Source: Roseobacter sp. MED193
Lineage (GTDB): Bacteria > Pseudomonadota > Alphaproteobacteria > Rhodobacterales > Rhodobacteraceae
DNA: 64,000 bases
NCBI RefSeq assembly: GCF_000152965.1
Contig: NZ_CH902583.1
Location: 242,238-306,237, forward strand
Reading direction: 5' to 3'
In this document: positions 27,995 through 36,627 of the stretch, in pieces
How positions within the stretch are numbered: position 1 is the stretch's first letter
Layout: every line of letters begins with the position of its first letter
Notes under the pieces: model-generated
What the model was told of the DNA's origin: nothing
What the model saw: only the letters and a program-made list of their open reading frames with translations
The model's database searches: none
Position numbers and translations under genes: made by a program

Positions 27995-28810
27995 ATGCAG
28001 GACTTATTTACACTCAACGGCAAGACTGCCCTGATCACAGGCGGCGCCACGGGCATCGGTCGCATGGCAGCGGAAGCCATGGTCCGGGCAGGCGCACGGG
28101 TCTTGATCGCGTCCCGCAAAGGCCACGCCTGTGAGGCCGTGGCGGCAGAGCTCAACGCGCTCGATGCGCCAGGTGCGGCGGAAGGATTTTCAGGTGATGT
28201 AGGCACAGAAGCAGGAATAGAGGCCCTGGTGGAGGAGGTTAAATCCCGAACCCAACAGCTTGATATCCTTATGAATAACTCTGGTATCACTTGGGGTGCC
28301 GAGCTGAAGGACTTCCCTCATCAGGCCTGGGAAAAGGTGATGAATGTTAATGTCACCGGTGTCTTTGATCTGACCCGGCGGCTGCTGCCGATGCTGATCC
28401 AAAGTGGTGAACTGGGTGATCCCGCACGGGTCATCAATGTCGGCTCTGTCATGGGGGAAATCCCGATGGGGGATGGGGCCTATAGCTATGCGGCCTCCAA
28501 GGCGGCAGTGATCCATATGTCCAAAATTCTCGCCAAGGAACTTGCGCATAAACATGTTACCGTGAACGCCCTGGCCCCTGGTCCTTTTGTTTCCAAGATG
28601 ACGGCCTTTGCCACTGGAGATGAAGAAAAGCGGGCGAAGGTTGGCAAAGATGTGCCCCTTGGCCGGGTGGGCTGCTATGAGGATATTGCGGGGTCGGTTT
28701 TGTTTCTCAGCGGTAAAGGTGGCGCCTATGTCACCGGATCCGTTGTGCCGATATCTGGCGGAATCAATGTGATGTCTGGCCACAATATTTTTGCCAGTGC
28801 GCTGGAATAA
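27995..28810 (+). CDS. Short-chain dehydrogenase/reductase
   Basis: A 271-residue classical SDR: cofactor motif TGGATGIG (about residues 14-21), NNSGITWGAE, catalytic Ser/Tyr/Lys as VGSVMGE...YSYAASKAAV and the C-terminal GSVVPISGGINVMSG. Positioned 12 bases behind the ACAD pair. In a catabolic operon it would oxidise or reduce a hydroxy/keto-acyl-CoA intermediate; by analogy with LvaD of the levulinate pathway it could reduce a 4-keto group, but this is inference. Confidence 0.9.
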   Translation: MQDLFTLNGKTALITGGATGIGRMAAEAMVRAGARVLIASRKGHACEAVAAELNALDAPGAAEGFSGDVGTEAGIEALVEEVKSRTQQLDILMNNSGITWGAELKDFPHQAWEKVMNVNVTGVFDLTRRLLPMLIQSGELGDPARVINVGSVMGEIPMGDGAYSYAASKAAVIHMSKILAKELAHKHVTVNALAPGPFVSKMTAFATGDEEKRAKVGKDVPLGRVGCYEDIAGSVLFLSGKGGAYVTGSVVPISGGINVMSGHNIFASALE

Positions 28811-28813
28811 CTT

Positions 28814-28827
28814 GGTCAAGCTTGACC
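28814..28827. promoter_or_regulatory. Perfect 14-base palindrome GGTCAAGCTTGACC
   Basis: It lies in the 44-base gap between the SDR and the flavoprotein gene and could be an operator or a small processing hairpin. Too short to call further. Confidence 0.3.
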
Positions 28828-28854
28828 TTATAAGATACTGAAATAGGATCTAAA

Positions 28855-29850
28855 ATGACCTCAAATCATGATCATTTGCCAAAGGTGTTGCAAGGCCTGC
28901 GCATCCCGTTGATCGGCTCGCCCTTGTTCATTATCTCGGTGCCTGAACTGGTTATCGCCCAGTGTAAGGCTGGGATTGTCGGGTCCTTTCCGGCCCTTAA
29001 TGCGCGCGAAGGCGAGGGGGATCCTATCCTTCTGGAGGCCTGGCTCAAACAGATCACCGAAGAACTGGATCGCCATAATCAGGAGAACCCGGATCAACCG
29101 GCCGCGCCCTTTGCGGTGAACCAGATCGTCCACCGTTCCAATGGTCGGCTGGAGCGCGATCTGGAGATCTGCAATCGCTGGAATGTCCCGATCTGGATCA
29201 CTTCGCTTGGCGCGCGGCCAGAGGTCAACGAAGCCGCTCATTCCTGTGGTGGAATAGTACTGCACGACGTGATCAACAATACCTTTGCCAAAAAGGCGAT
29301 TGACAAGGGGGCAGACGGTTTGATCGCCGTGGCCGCTGGAGCTGGTGGCCACGCTGGCCAGCAGTCACCCTTTGCTTTGATCCGCGAAATTCGCAGTTGG
29401 TTTGATGGGCCTTTGGCATTGTCTGGTGCAATTGCCAGCGGCGAGGCGCTTTTGGCTGCGCGTGCTCTGGGGGCAGATTTTGGCTATGCGGGCTCTCCGT
29501 TTATTGCCACCCACGAGGCCAACGCCCAGCAAGACTATAAGCAGATGATCGTTGAGAGCGGCGCCGATGATATCGTCTATTCTTCATTGTTCACGGGCGT
29601 TTCTGGGAACTACTTGAAAAAGTCTATCATCAAGGCCGGCCTGGACCCTGACAATCTCGAGAGTGCAGATTCATCTTCGATGAACTTTGGCAGCGGTTCC
29701 TCCAAGCCCAAAGCCTGGAAAGAGATCTGGGGCTCTGGCCAGGGCATTGGCGATGTCAAATCCATCTGTTCCGCCGGAGAACTGGTCGACCGCATTGCAA
29801 CCGAATATCAGGCCGCGGGCACGAAATTGGCCAGCGAGTTTGACAACTAA
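28855..29850 (+). CDS. Nitronate monooxygenase-like FMN protein (2-nitropropane dioxygenase family)
   Basis: A 331-residue TIM-barrel flavoprotein: LIGSPLFIISVPELVIAQ near the start, AVNQIVHRSNGRLERD, VAAGAGGHAGQQSPFALIRE with the family's conserved GGH, and LSGAIASGEALLAARALGAD for phosphate binding of FMN. Nitronate monooxygenases oxidise alkyl nitronates, but many relatives encoded beside ACADs have unknown oxidoreductase roles, including enoyl reductase-like ones (FabK-like fold). Expected cytosolic. In this operon the second reading is the more likely. Confidence 0.85.
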   Translation: MTSNHDHLPKVLQGLRIPLIGSPLFIISVPELVIAQCKAGIVGSFPALNAREGEGDPILLEAWLKQITEELDRHNQENPDQPAAPFAVNQIVHRSNGRLERDLEICNRWNVPIWITSLGARPEVNEAAHSCGGIVLHDVINNTFAKKAIDKGADGLIAVAAGAGGHAGQQSPFALIREIRSWFDGPLALSGAIASGEALLAARALGADFGYAGSPFIATHEANAQQDYKQMIVESGADDIVYSSLFTGVSGNYLKKSIIKAGLDPDNLESADSSSMNFGSGSSKPKAWKEIWGSGQGIGDVKSICSAGELVDRIATEYQAAGTKLASEFDN

Positions 29851-29852
29851 AA

Positions 29853-30503
29853 ATGGCAGAACTGCTGATCGTTCGCCATGGCCAGGCCTCCTTTGGGGCC
29901 GACAACTATGATGAGCTGAGCGACCTGGGGCGGCAACAATCGCGCGCCCTGGGGGAAACCCTGCGTGGCCTTGACTGGGTCCCGGATCGGATGATTACCG
30001 GCAGCCTGATGCGGCAAAAGCAAACCCTGGAGGAAATGGGGTTTGCAGGCTCTGGTGAGGTGCATGACGGATGGAATGAGTATGATTTTCACGATCTTCT
30101 TCACAGCCGCTATGGGGGACAGGCGCCCAGTGATGTCATCACCGACCGAAAAACCCATTTTCGGGCGTTGAAGGAAACCCTGGCTGAATGGCAGCTAGGT
30201 GGTATTTCTCAGGCGCGTGAAAGCTGGGATCAATTTTGCAATCGTGTGGAGCAGGCGCGCCTTTCGGCCATATCAACCGAGGCTGAGCGCGTCTTGGTTG
30301 TCAGTTCCGGCGGCGCCATCGCCCGACTGGTTGCCGCCAGTCTCGCCATGCCAAATGATCAGATGATCGCCTTGAACCTACAGATCAAGAACACGTCGAC
30401 CAGCCGGTTTGTGTTCTCAAAAGAGAAGTTTTTTCTCCACGAATTCAATTCTGTGCCGCATTTTCATAATCTCGAGCGTGCGGCTCTTATGACCTATAGC
30501 TGA
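29853..30503 (+). CDS. Histidine-phosphatase-fold protein (RHG superfamily), second catalytic His replaced
   Basis: A 216-residue phosphoglycerate-mutase-fold protein with the RHG motif at residues 8-10 (LLIVRHGQASFG). The late motif, normally S-H-G-G, reads VVSSGGAIARL, so the second catalytic histidine is a serine. Starts two bases after the flavoprotein stop and 14 bases ahead of the kinase-like gene. The family includes phosphatases and mutases; whether this variant is active is uncertain. Next to an APH-type kinase it could reverse or edit phosphorylation of a metabolite. Confidence 0.85.
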   Translation: MAELLIVRHGQASFGADNYDELSDLGRQQSRALGETLRGLDWVPDRMITGSLMRQKQTLEEMGFAGSGEVHDGWNEYDFHDLLHSRYGGQAPSDVITDRKTHFRALKETLAEWQLGGISQARESWDQFCNRVEQARLSAISTEAERVLVVSSGGAIARLVAASLAMPNDQMIALNLQIKNTSTSRFVFSKEKFFLHEFNSVPHFHNLERAALMTYS

Positions 30504-30517
30504 GGGGAGCAGAAGAT

Positions 30518-31546
30518 ATGAGCACAAAGACCCAGACCCTGGATCAAGAGGCCGTTGGCGCCTATCTTCGCGGGCGGCTACCTGGATTTGACGGCGGTTT
30601 TGAGGTGGTTAAATTCGAGACCGGGCAGTCAAATCCTACCTTTATGCTCAAAACCTCCCAAGGGAACTATGTGCTGCGGCGTAAACCTCCGGGGGTTTTG
30701 CTGAAATCCGCACATGCAGTGGACAGGGAGTTCCGGGTGCAACAGGCCCTGGCAGACACCGAGGTTCCGGTGGCTAAGATGCATTTGCTGTGCGAAGATG
30801 ATGATGTAATTGGCTCTGCCTTCTATGTGATGGATCACGTACCGGGACGCAATATCACCGATCCGCGCATGCAGGATCTGGACCCGGAGACCCGCACTGG
30901 TGTGATTGATGAAATGAGCCGGGTGCTGTCAGAGCTGCATCAGGTCGATATCGAGGCCGTGGGCCTGTCGGATTATGGCCCTCCGGGAAACTACTTTGAG
31001 CGCCAATTGGCCCGTTGGACCAAACAGTATCGTGCCTCAGAAACCGAAACGATCCCCGAGATGAACGAGTTGATCCAAGCTCTTGAAACTGCAATGCCAA
31101 AAGACGACGGGCAGCGTGGACTGGTGCATGGGGACTACCGGATCGACAATATGATTTTTGCCTCCGATAGCCCCATGTGCAAAGCGGTTCTGGACTGGGA
31201 GCTGTCCACCATTGGCCATCCATACGCGGATCTTGCCGGGGTGATTATGCAGTGGCAAATGCCCCCAGGCGCAGAGGGGCGCGGGCTTGCCGGTGTTGAT
31301 CGTGCGGCGCTTGGGTTGCCATCTGATCAGGCTTTTATCGACAGCTACTGCCAACGCAGAGGATTGCACGGAATTGATGATTTTGGCTTCTACCTGTCGT
31401 TTAGCTTTTTCCGCATGGGAGGCATCTTGCAGGGCGTTTTGAAACGGGCACTGGATGGAAACGCGTCAAACCCAGAACGCGCCGTGAAACTTGGAGGGTT
31501 TGTCTCACTGTTTGCGCGCAGCGGTTTGGATGCGCTGAAAAAGTGA
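30518..31546 (+). CDS. APH-type phosphotransferase family protein (ACAD10/11 kinase-domain-like)
   Basis: A 342-residue aminoglycoside-phosphotransferase-fold kinase: GQSNPTFMLKTSQGNYVLRR for nucleotide binding (residues about 31-50), catalytic loop VHGDYRIDNMIF near 201-212 and the metal-binding VLDWELSTIGHPYADLAGV near 224-242. This WELSTIG type is the one fused to ACADs in mammalian ACAD10/11 and present as LvaA in the Pseudomonas levulinate cluster, where it phosphorylates 4-hydroxyacyl-CoA. Two ACADs sit upstream in the same operon, consistent with that chemistry. It is not expected to give antibiotic resistance. Confidence 0.87.
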   Translation: MSTKTQTLDQEAVGAYLRGRLPGFDGGFEVVKFETGQSNPTFMLKTSQGNYVLRRKPPGVLLKSAHAVDREFRVQQALADTEVPVAKMHLLCEDDDVIGSAFYVMDHVPGRNITDPRMQDLDPETRTGVIDEMSRVLSELHQVDIEAVGLSDYGPPGNYFERQLARWTKQYRASETETIPEMNELIQALETAMPKDDGQRGLVHGDYRIDNMIFASDSPMCKAVLDWELSTIGHPYADLAGVIMQWQMPPGAEGRGLAGVDRAALGLPSDQAFIDSYCQRRGLHGIDDFGFYLSFSFFRMGGILQGVLKRALDGNASNPERAVKLGGFVSLFARSGLDALKK

Positions 31547-31745
31547 GCCCTAAGGGGGGGCGGGTTATTTGTGAAGGCAGCCCAGGCCTGCATATGGTTG
31601 GGAGCCCCAGGCAAATCAGGTTTTTCATGCCCTTATGCGTGGTTCTACGTAGTTTTTTGCTCTCGACCAAGACGCCCGGTAATGCGCAATATGTCAGCAA
31701 AGCCTTCGGCAACAGAAGGCAGTTTCTGAGCGAAGGAGAGCCTGG

Positions 31746-32510
31746 ATGGCACAAAGCGACACCCTTAGCACACGGGATCTTGGGGATGGGATTGTTGAGT
31801 TGCAATTGGGGCGGGGCCCAGTCAATGCGCTAAGTGCCGACTTCCTAATGGATTTTGCAAATTTGATCACTCGACTGGGGGCTGATGACGCGGTTCGGGC
31901 CATCATTTTGACCAGTCCTTTCAAGGTGTTTTCAGCCGGTCTTGACCTCAAAGAGGCGCAGGGTTTCGATCTTGATCAGCAAAAGGCCATTGTGCGTGGG
32001 CTGAACGAAGGTTTTCTGGCTCTCTATGCCTGCCCCAAACCTGTGGTTGCCTCTGTGGCGGGGGCCGCGATAGCTGGCGGTTTATTCTTTGTGCTGGCAA
32101 GTGATCGCCGCGTTGCCATGTCAAAATCTTCCTTTGGCCTTGCGGAAGTCCGTGTTGGCGCGGATTTCCCGGTCGGGCCGCTTGAAATCGCCAAGGCGAC
32201 GCTGGATTCAAATACTCAGCGTCGATTGATGTTGACGGGCCAGCCTATTGGCCCCATCGCGGCGCGCAATTTTGGGTTCATTGATATCGTCGCAGAGGAC
32301 CGGGAGGATCTGGTTGCTTACTCTCTGTCGGAGGCGCGCAAGTTAGCTGAGCTGCCGGCAATGGCCTACGCCTCTATCAAGCAGCAGCTCAGGGGAGAGA
32401 CAATCGCCAAGATTCAGGCGGCAATAGCGGACGGTGGCAATGCGCCAGAGGGTGGCTGGTTCAACATTGAGACCCGAGAGGCCATGCAGCGGATGTTGAA
32501 TCAGGGCTAG
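31746..32510 (+). CDS. Enoyl-CoA hydratase/isomerase family protein
   Basis: A 254-residue crotonase-fold protein. Oxyanion-hole segments are VFSAGLDLKEAQGF (about residues 59-72) and GAAIAGGLFFVLASDRRVA (about 106-124). The typical catalytic Glu pair is partly retained, with a Glu in SSFGLAEVRVG. It follows a 199-base gap after the kinase gene, the widest in the run, so it could have its own promoter. Hydration or double-bond isomerisation of an enoyl-CoA released by the ACADs fits the operon. Confidence 0.87.
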   Translation: MAQSDTLSTRDLGDGIVELQLGRGPVNALSADFLMDFANLITRLGADDAVRAIILTSPFKVFSAGLDLKEAQGFDLDQQKAIVRGLNEGFLALYACPKPVVASVAGAAIAGGLFFVLASDRRVAMSKSSFGLAEVRVGADFPVGPLEIAKATLDSNTQRRLMLTGQPIGPIAARNFGFIDIVAEDREDLVAYSLSEARKLAELPAMAYASIKQQLRGETIAKIQAAIADGGNAPEGGWFNIETREAMQRMLNQG

Positions 32511-32542
32511 CCTGGGAGCGGGCACAGAGGAGGGGAGAAGCA

Positions 32543-33754
32543 ATGGATGAGTTTCGTCTTGAAAACTTAAAGCGGTGGCAACAACGCTATGTCGATCAAC
32601 GAAAATATGCAGGCAGTTCACTTCTGATCAAACAGGGTGGCGTAGAGGAATATTTCCACTCCGCCGGTCTGCGTAACCTGGAAGAGAAGCTCGATTTTAC
32701 CCGCGATACCCTGGCACGGATTTATTCCATGACCAAACCGGTGACCTCAGTCGCGCTGATGATGCTGGCTGAAAAAGGCTTGTTTCATTTGGATGCGCCG
32801 GTGTCGGACTTTATTCCTGAGTTTTCTCAGATGCAGGCCTTGGTTCCTGGCGCGATCTCGCTCGATCAGACGGAACCCGCGCGGGCCCCCACTCTCCACG
32901 AATTGCTGACCCATACGGGTGGCTTAAGCTACCCTTTCAATCCCGGCTTGCTGCCGCAGGCGATGGATCGCGAACAGCTGATGTTCAAACCAAACCAAGG
33001 CGATTTGGGGAAGATGGTGGCCCATCTGGCCAGCTACCCTTTGGCCTTTCAGCCAGGCAGTCGGTGGGAGTATTCTGTTGGCATTGACGTGCTTGGACGT
33101 GTGATTGAAGTTGTTTCTGGTCAAACACTTGCCGAGTTCTTCGAAGCCGAAATTTTCCAACCCTTGGGAATGCGTGAAACTGGGTTTCGAGTTCCGCGTC
33201 AGGCAGGGAACCGCTTTGCCTCGCTCTATACGCCGCTTGCCGGGGACGCCATGGCGCTCAACATCGCAAAGACGGGTGTCGAGACACTGCGCCTGACGGA
33301 TCTCTATGGTGGGTCGCCTTTTGAAACCGCGGACATGATGTCTGGCGGCGGAGGTTTGGTCGGTACCATTGATGACTATATGCTTTTTGTAGAAATGCTA
33401 CGCCAGCGTGGCCGTACGAAAGATGGCTTTATCCTGTCGCCAAAAACCATTGATTTTATGATGCAAAATCATCTGCCCGGTGACATTGCATCGATGGGAC
33501 CGCAGAGCTTTGCTGAACAACCCATGGAAGGAATGGGCTTTGGCTTAGGTGGTGCTGTGGTCTTGGATCCTGCACGCGCCCGTTGTCCGGGCTCAATTGG
33601 CGATTTCAGCTGGGGAGGCATGGCCTCAACCTTCTTTTGGATGGACCCCAAGCTGGACCTGTCGGTGGTCTTTTTTACCCAGCTCTCGCCGTCCAGTTCT
33701 TATCCCGCACGTGCTGAACTCAAAGCCCTGGTGCATGGAGCGCTGTTGCAATGA
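32543..33754 (+). CDS. Serine hydrolase of the beta-lactamase/EstB family
   Basis: A 403-residue class C beta-lactamase-fold hydrolase with the S-x-x-K catalytic motif as SMTK (S62, K65) and the Tyr motif YSV (Y177). The late segment SWGGMASTFFWMDP corresponds to the EstB-type esterase end. There is no signal peptide, so it is cytoplasmic and unlikely to be a true beta-lactamase. The operon location suggests an esterase or lactonase that opens an ester or lactone substrate. The stop overlaps the next start (ATGA). Confidence 0.87.
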   Translation: MDEFRLENLKRWQQRYVDQRKYAGSSLLIKQGGVEEYFHSAGLRNLEEKLDFTRDTLARIYSMTKPVTSVALMMLAEKGLFHLDAPVSDFIPEFSQMQALVPGAISLDQTEPARAPTLHELLTHTGGLSYPFNPGLLPQAMDREQLMFKPNQGDLGKMVAHLASYPLAFQPGSRWEYSVGIDVLGRVIEVVSGQTLAEFFEAEIFQPLGMRETGFRVPRQAGNRFASLYTPLAGDAMALNIAKTGVETLRLTDLYGGSPFETADMMSGGGGLVGTIDDYMLFVEMLRQRGRTKDGFILSPKTIDFMMQNHLPGDIASMGPQSFAEQPMEGMGFGLGGAVVLDPARARCPGSIGDFSWGGMASTFFWMDPKLDLSVVFFTQLSPSSSYPARAELKALVHGALLQ

Positions 33755-35712
33755 ATAAAAACCCAATCCTATGGACCCCAACACCGGAACGCGCCGAGGC
33801 AAGCCAGCTGGCGGCCTACCAAAACTGGCTCAAGCGAACCAAGGGACTTGAGTTTGACAACTACAATGACCTTTGGACCTGGAGCACGACTGATCTAGAG
33901 GCCTTTTGGCAATCGATTTGTGATTATTTTGAACTTCAATTTTCCGCTCCCGCAACGAAAGTTTTGGCTGAACGAAAGATGCCAGGGGCAAAATGGTTCC
34001 CTGGGGCACAACTGAATTGGGCAGAAAATATTCTTTTTGGTCGGGGTGTCAGTGATGAAAATCAATCCCTTATCATCCATTCTGAAACTTTTGGTCGGTC
34101 AGAACTGACCTGGGACCAGCTGCGCACTCAGGTTGCGAGCCTGGCCTTGCACCTACGGCAAATGGGTGTCGGGCAGGGGGATCGGGTCGCCGCGATACTG
34201 CCCAATACCGAAGCCGCGATTATCGCCTGCCTTGCAGCCACCAGCCTAGGCGCTATTTGGTCGCTTTGCGCTCCGGATATGGGGCATGTTGCGATATTGG
34301 ATCGTTTTCGCCAGATTGAACCAAAGGTTCTGATCTATCAAGACAGCTACCAACATGGTGGCAAACTGATCAGCCGCCAAGATGAAATGGCCAATGTTGT
34401 GGCTGGCTTGCCAAGCCTCCAGCAGCACATCTTTGTCTCAGCCAAGGGGCAGAACCTACCATCCGGGGCTATTGCCTGGGAGGGCTTGCTGGACACTGCG
34501 GCTGAGTTGAGCTTCATTCAAGTGGACTTTGATCACCCGCTCTGGATCGTCTATTCTTCTGGTACCACCGGCAACCCAAAGCCGATCGTACACGGCCACG
34601 GTGGGATTTTGCTGGAAGGGTCAAAGCAATCCCTGCACCTTGATCTGGGGCCTGACAGCCGTTTTTGCTGGTTGACGTCCTCTGGTTGGGTGATGTGGAA
34701 CCTGCAATTGGGTGCATTGGGGCAGGGTGCCACTGTGATGCTTTATGATCGCGCCCCTAACTATCCGGATATGTTGGATATTTGGCGTCGTGTGGCCGAT
34801 GAGAAAATGACATATTTTGGCGCTGGGGCTGCGTTTTTCACCGCCTGTGCCAAGGCCGGTATTGAGCCTGGTGCCAATCTGGACCTCTCTGCGCTGGTGT
34901 CTCTGGGGGCAACCGGATCGCCGATGACCTCAGACGGATATGATTGGGTCTACCGCGCGGTGAGTGCTGACATCTGGTTGGCGCCGGTCTCTGGCGGCAC
35001 TGATTTTTGCGGTGCCTTTGTAGGAGGCAATGTCATGTTGCCGGTTCGGGCAGGTGAAATGCAGGCCCGCGCCCTGGGCAATGCTGTTCGGGCCTATGAT
35101 CCCTTTGGCGCTGAGCTGACTGGTGAAGTGGGAGAGTTGGTCTGCACCGAGCCTTTGCCTTCTATGCCATTGTTTTTCTGGGGAGATGATGATGGCTCGC
35201 GCCTGTATGAAAGCTATTTTGACACCTATCCCGGTATCTGGCGCCATGGGGATTGGATCTCCTTCACAGCAGAGGGAGGGTCTGTGATCTACGGTCGGTC
35301 AGACGCAACGATCAACCGACGCGGCTTGCGCCTTGGCTCCTCCGAGATCTACCAGGCGGTCGAAGCGCTGCCAGAAATACAGGACAGCCTTGTGGTGGAT
35401 CTCGAATTCCTGGGCAAAGACGGATTTATGCCGCTTTTTGTGGTCCTGACACATCCCGGAAGCTTGGCAGATGGGGTGAAGGATCAGATCAAATCCTCCA
35501 TCCGCCAATTCGTCTCTGCCCGTTTTGTCCCGGATGAAATCATCGAAGTTCCTGAAATACCGCGGACGCTGTCGGGCAAAAAGCTGGAAGTTCCAGTGAA
35601 AAAGCTGCTACTTGGAGGAGACCCTGCAAAAGTCGTGAACCGGGACTCGATGGTGAACCCTGATAGTTTCGACATTTTCATAGACTATGCAAATGACCGA
35701 AATGAAACTTAG
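33751..35712 (+). CDS. Acetoacetyl-CoA synthetase-like acyl-CoA ligase
   Basis: A 653-residue ANL-superfamily ligase with the N-terminal leader of acetoacetyl-CoA synthetases (LWTPTPERAEASQLAAYQNW). The AMP-binding motif is VYSSGTTGNPKPIVHGHGG (about residues 265-283), and the C-terminal hinge and thioester region includes IYGRSDATINRRGLRLGS. The catalytic Lys motif is PRTLSGKKLEVPVKKLLLG. It activates a beta- or gamma-keto or hydroxy acid to its CoA ester at the cost of ATP to AMP. Overlaps the hydrolase gene by four bases, so substrate release and activation may be coupled. Confidence 0.9.
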   Translation: MNKNPILWTPTPERAEASQLAAYQNWLKRTKGLEFDNYNDLWTWSTTDLEAFWQSICDYFELQFSAPATKVLAERKMPGAKWFPGAQLNWAENILFGRGVSDENQSLIIHSETFGRSELTWDQLRTQVASLALHLRQMGVGQGDRVAAILPNTEAAIIACLAATSLGAIWSLCAPDMGHVAILDRFRQIEPKVLIYQDSYQHGGKLISRQDEMANVVAGLPSLQQHIFVSAKGQNLPSGAIAWEGLLDTAAELSFIQVDFDHPLWIVYSSGTTGNPKPIVHGHGGILLEGSKQSLHLDLGPDSRFCWLTSSGWVMWNLQLGALGQGATVMLYDRAPNYPDMLDIWRRVADEKMTYFGAGAAFFTACAKAGIEPGANLDLSALVSLGATGSPMTSDGYDWVYRAVSADIWLAPVSGGTDFCGAFVGGNVMLPVRAGEMQARALGNAVRAYDPFGAELTGEVGELVCTEPLPSMPLFFWGDDDGSRLYESYFDTYPGIWRHGDWISFTAEGGSVIYGRSDATINRRGLRLGSSEIYQAVEALPEIQDSLVVDLEFLGKDGFMPLFVVLTHPGSLADGVKDQIKSSIRQFVSARFVPDEIIEVPEIPRTLSGKKLEVPVKKLLLGGDPAKVVNRDSMVNPDSFDIFIDYANDRNET

Positions 35713-35725
35713 AAAGACCTGCTAA

Positions 35726-36589
35726 ATGACTGATGCTGGCAGTATTCTTCTCAATCTTCTCGACCTGGAAGAGCTCGACACCAATCTCTACCGTGGGATT
35801 GGGTCAGGCGGAGAAACGCCAATGCGTATCTATGGAGGTCAGGTCATAGCACAGGCGCTGGCAGCCGCTTATGCCAGTGTTCCTGAACGGCTGTGCCATT
35901 CGCTTCATGCCTATTTCATTCGTCCCGGCGACCCCAGCAAACCCGTGATATATGAGGTTGACCCCGCTCGCGATGGCGGAAGTTTCACCACACGCCGCGT
36001 GACCGCGATCCAGAATGGGCGTCAGATCCTCAACCTCGCGGCTTCTTTTCATCATCAAGAAGGCGGATGGGAGCATCAGCACAGTATGCCGGACGTGCCA
36101 GCACCCGATGGGCTCATGTCGCGTGATGAGGTGCATCTGCAAAATGCCCATCGTATCGCAGAAGAACACCGGGCTGAATTTATCCGTCCCCGTCCGTTCG
36201 AGATACGAGATATCGAACCGAGAGATCCGTTAAATCCTGATATTACCAGCGATATCAATCACATGTGGATCAGAATGGAAGCTGCCAAAGGGGCAGGGCC
36301 GCAATTGCAACATGTTCTGATGGCCTATGCTTCAGACTTTGGTCTGTTGGGATCTGCGCTGCGCCCGCATGGGCTGACATGGCATAAGCCGGAAGCCATG
36401 ACCGCCAGTCTGGACCATGCCATGTGGTTTCATGCACCGGTACAATTCGACAAGTGGCACCTCTATACTATGGATTCCCCATTTGGTGGCGGTGGACGGG
36501 GCTTCAATCGTGGCTCCATCTATACACAGGACGGTCAGTTGGTCGCTAGCGTCGCTCAGGAAGGTTTGATGCGTCCTATCAAACGATGA
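35726..36589 (+). CDS. tesB: Acyl-CoA thioesterase II (TesB)
   Basis: A 287-residue double-hotdog thioesterase: YRGIGSGGETPMRIYGGQVI near the start, HSLHAYFIRPGDPSKPVIYE, SFTTRRVTAIQNGRQILNLA, and the C-terminal ASLDHAMWFH and GFNRGSIYTQDGQLVASVAQ, the regions holding the Asp and Gln of the active site. It hydrolyses medium- and long-chain acyl-CoAs to the free acid. Last gene of the run and convergent with the following SDR. Confidence 0.93.
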   Translation: MTDAGSILLNLLDLEELDTNLYRGIGSGGETPMRIYGGQVIAQALAAAYASVPERLCHSLHAYFIRPGDPSKPVIYEVDPARDGGSFTTRRVTAIQNGRQILNLAASFHHQEGGWEHQHSMPDVPAPDGLMSRDEVHLQNAHRIAEEHRAEFIRPRPFEIRDIEPRDPLNPDITSDINHMWIRMEAAKGAGPQLQHVLMAYASDFGLLGSALRPHGLTWHKPEAMTASLDHAMWFHAPVQFDKWHLYTMDSPFGGGGRGFNRGSIYTQDGQLVASVAQEGLMRPIKR

Positions 36590-36627
36590 AAGAACGCATC
36601 CGTGTTTTATCGCTTTTCACCGACGGT

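Noticed and set aside
30518..31546. Aminoglycoside-resistance reading of the APH-fold protein
   Set aside because: The WELSTIG-type motifs and ACAD neighbours fit the metabolic ACAD10/11-like kinase group.
32543..33754. Beta-lactamase (antibiotic resistance) reading of the serine hydrolase
   Set aside because: No signal peptide, EstB-like C-terminal segment, and placement in a catabolic operon argue for an esterase/lactonase.
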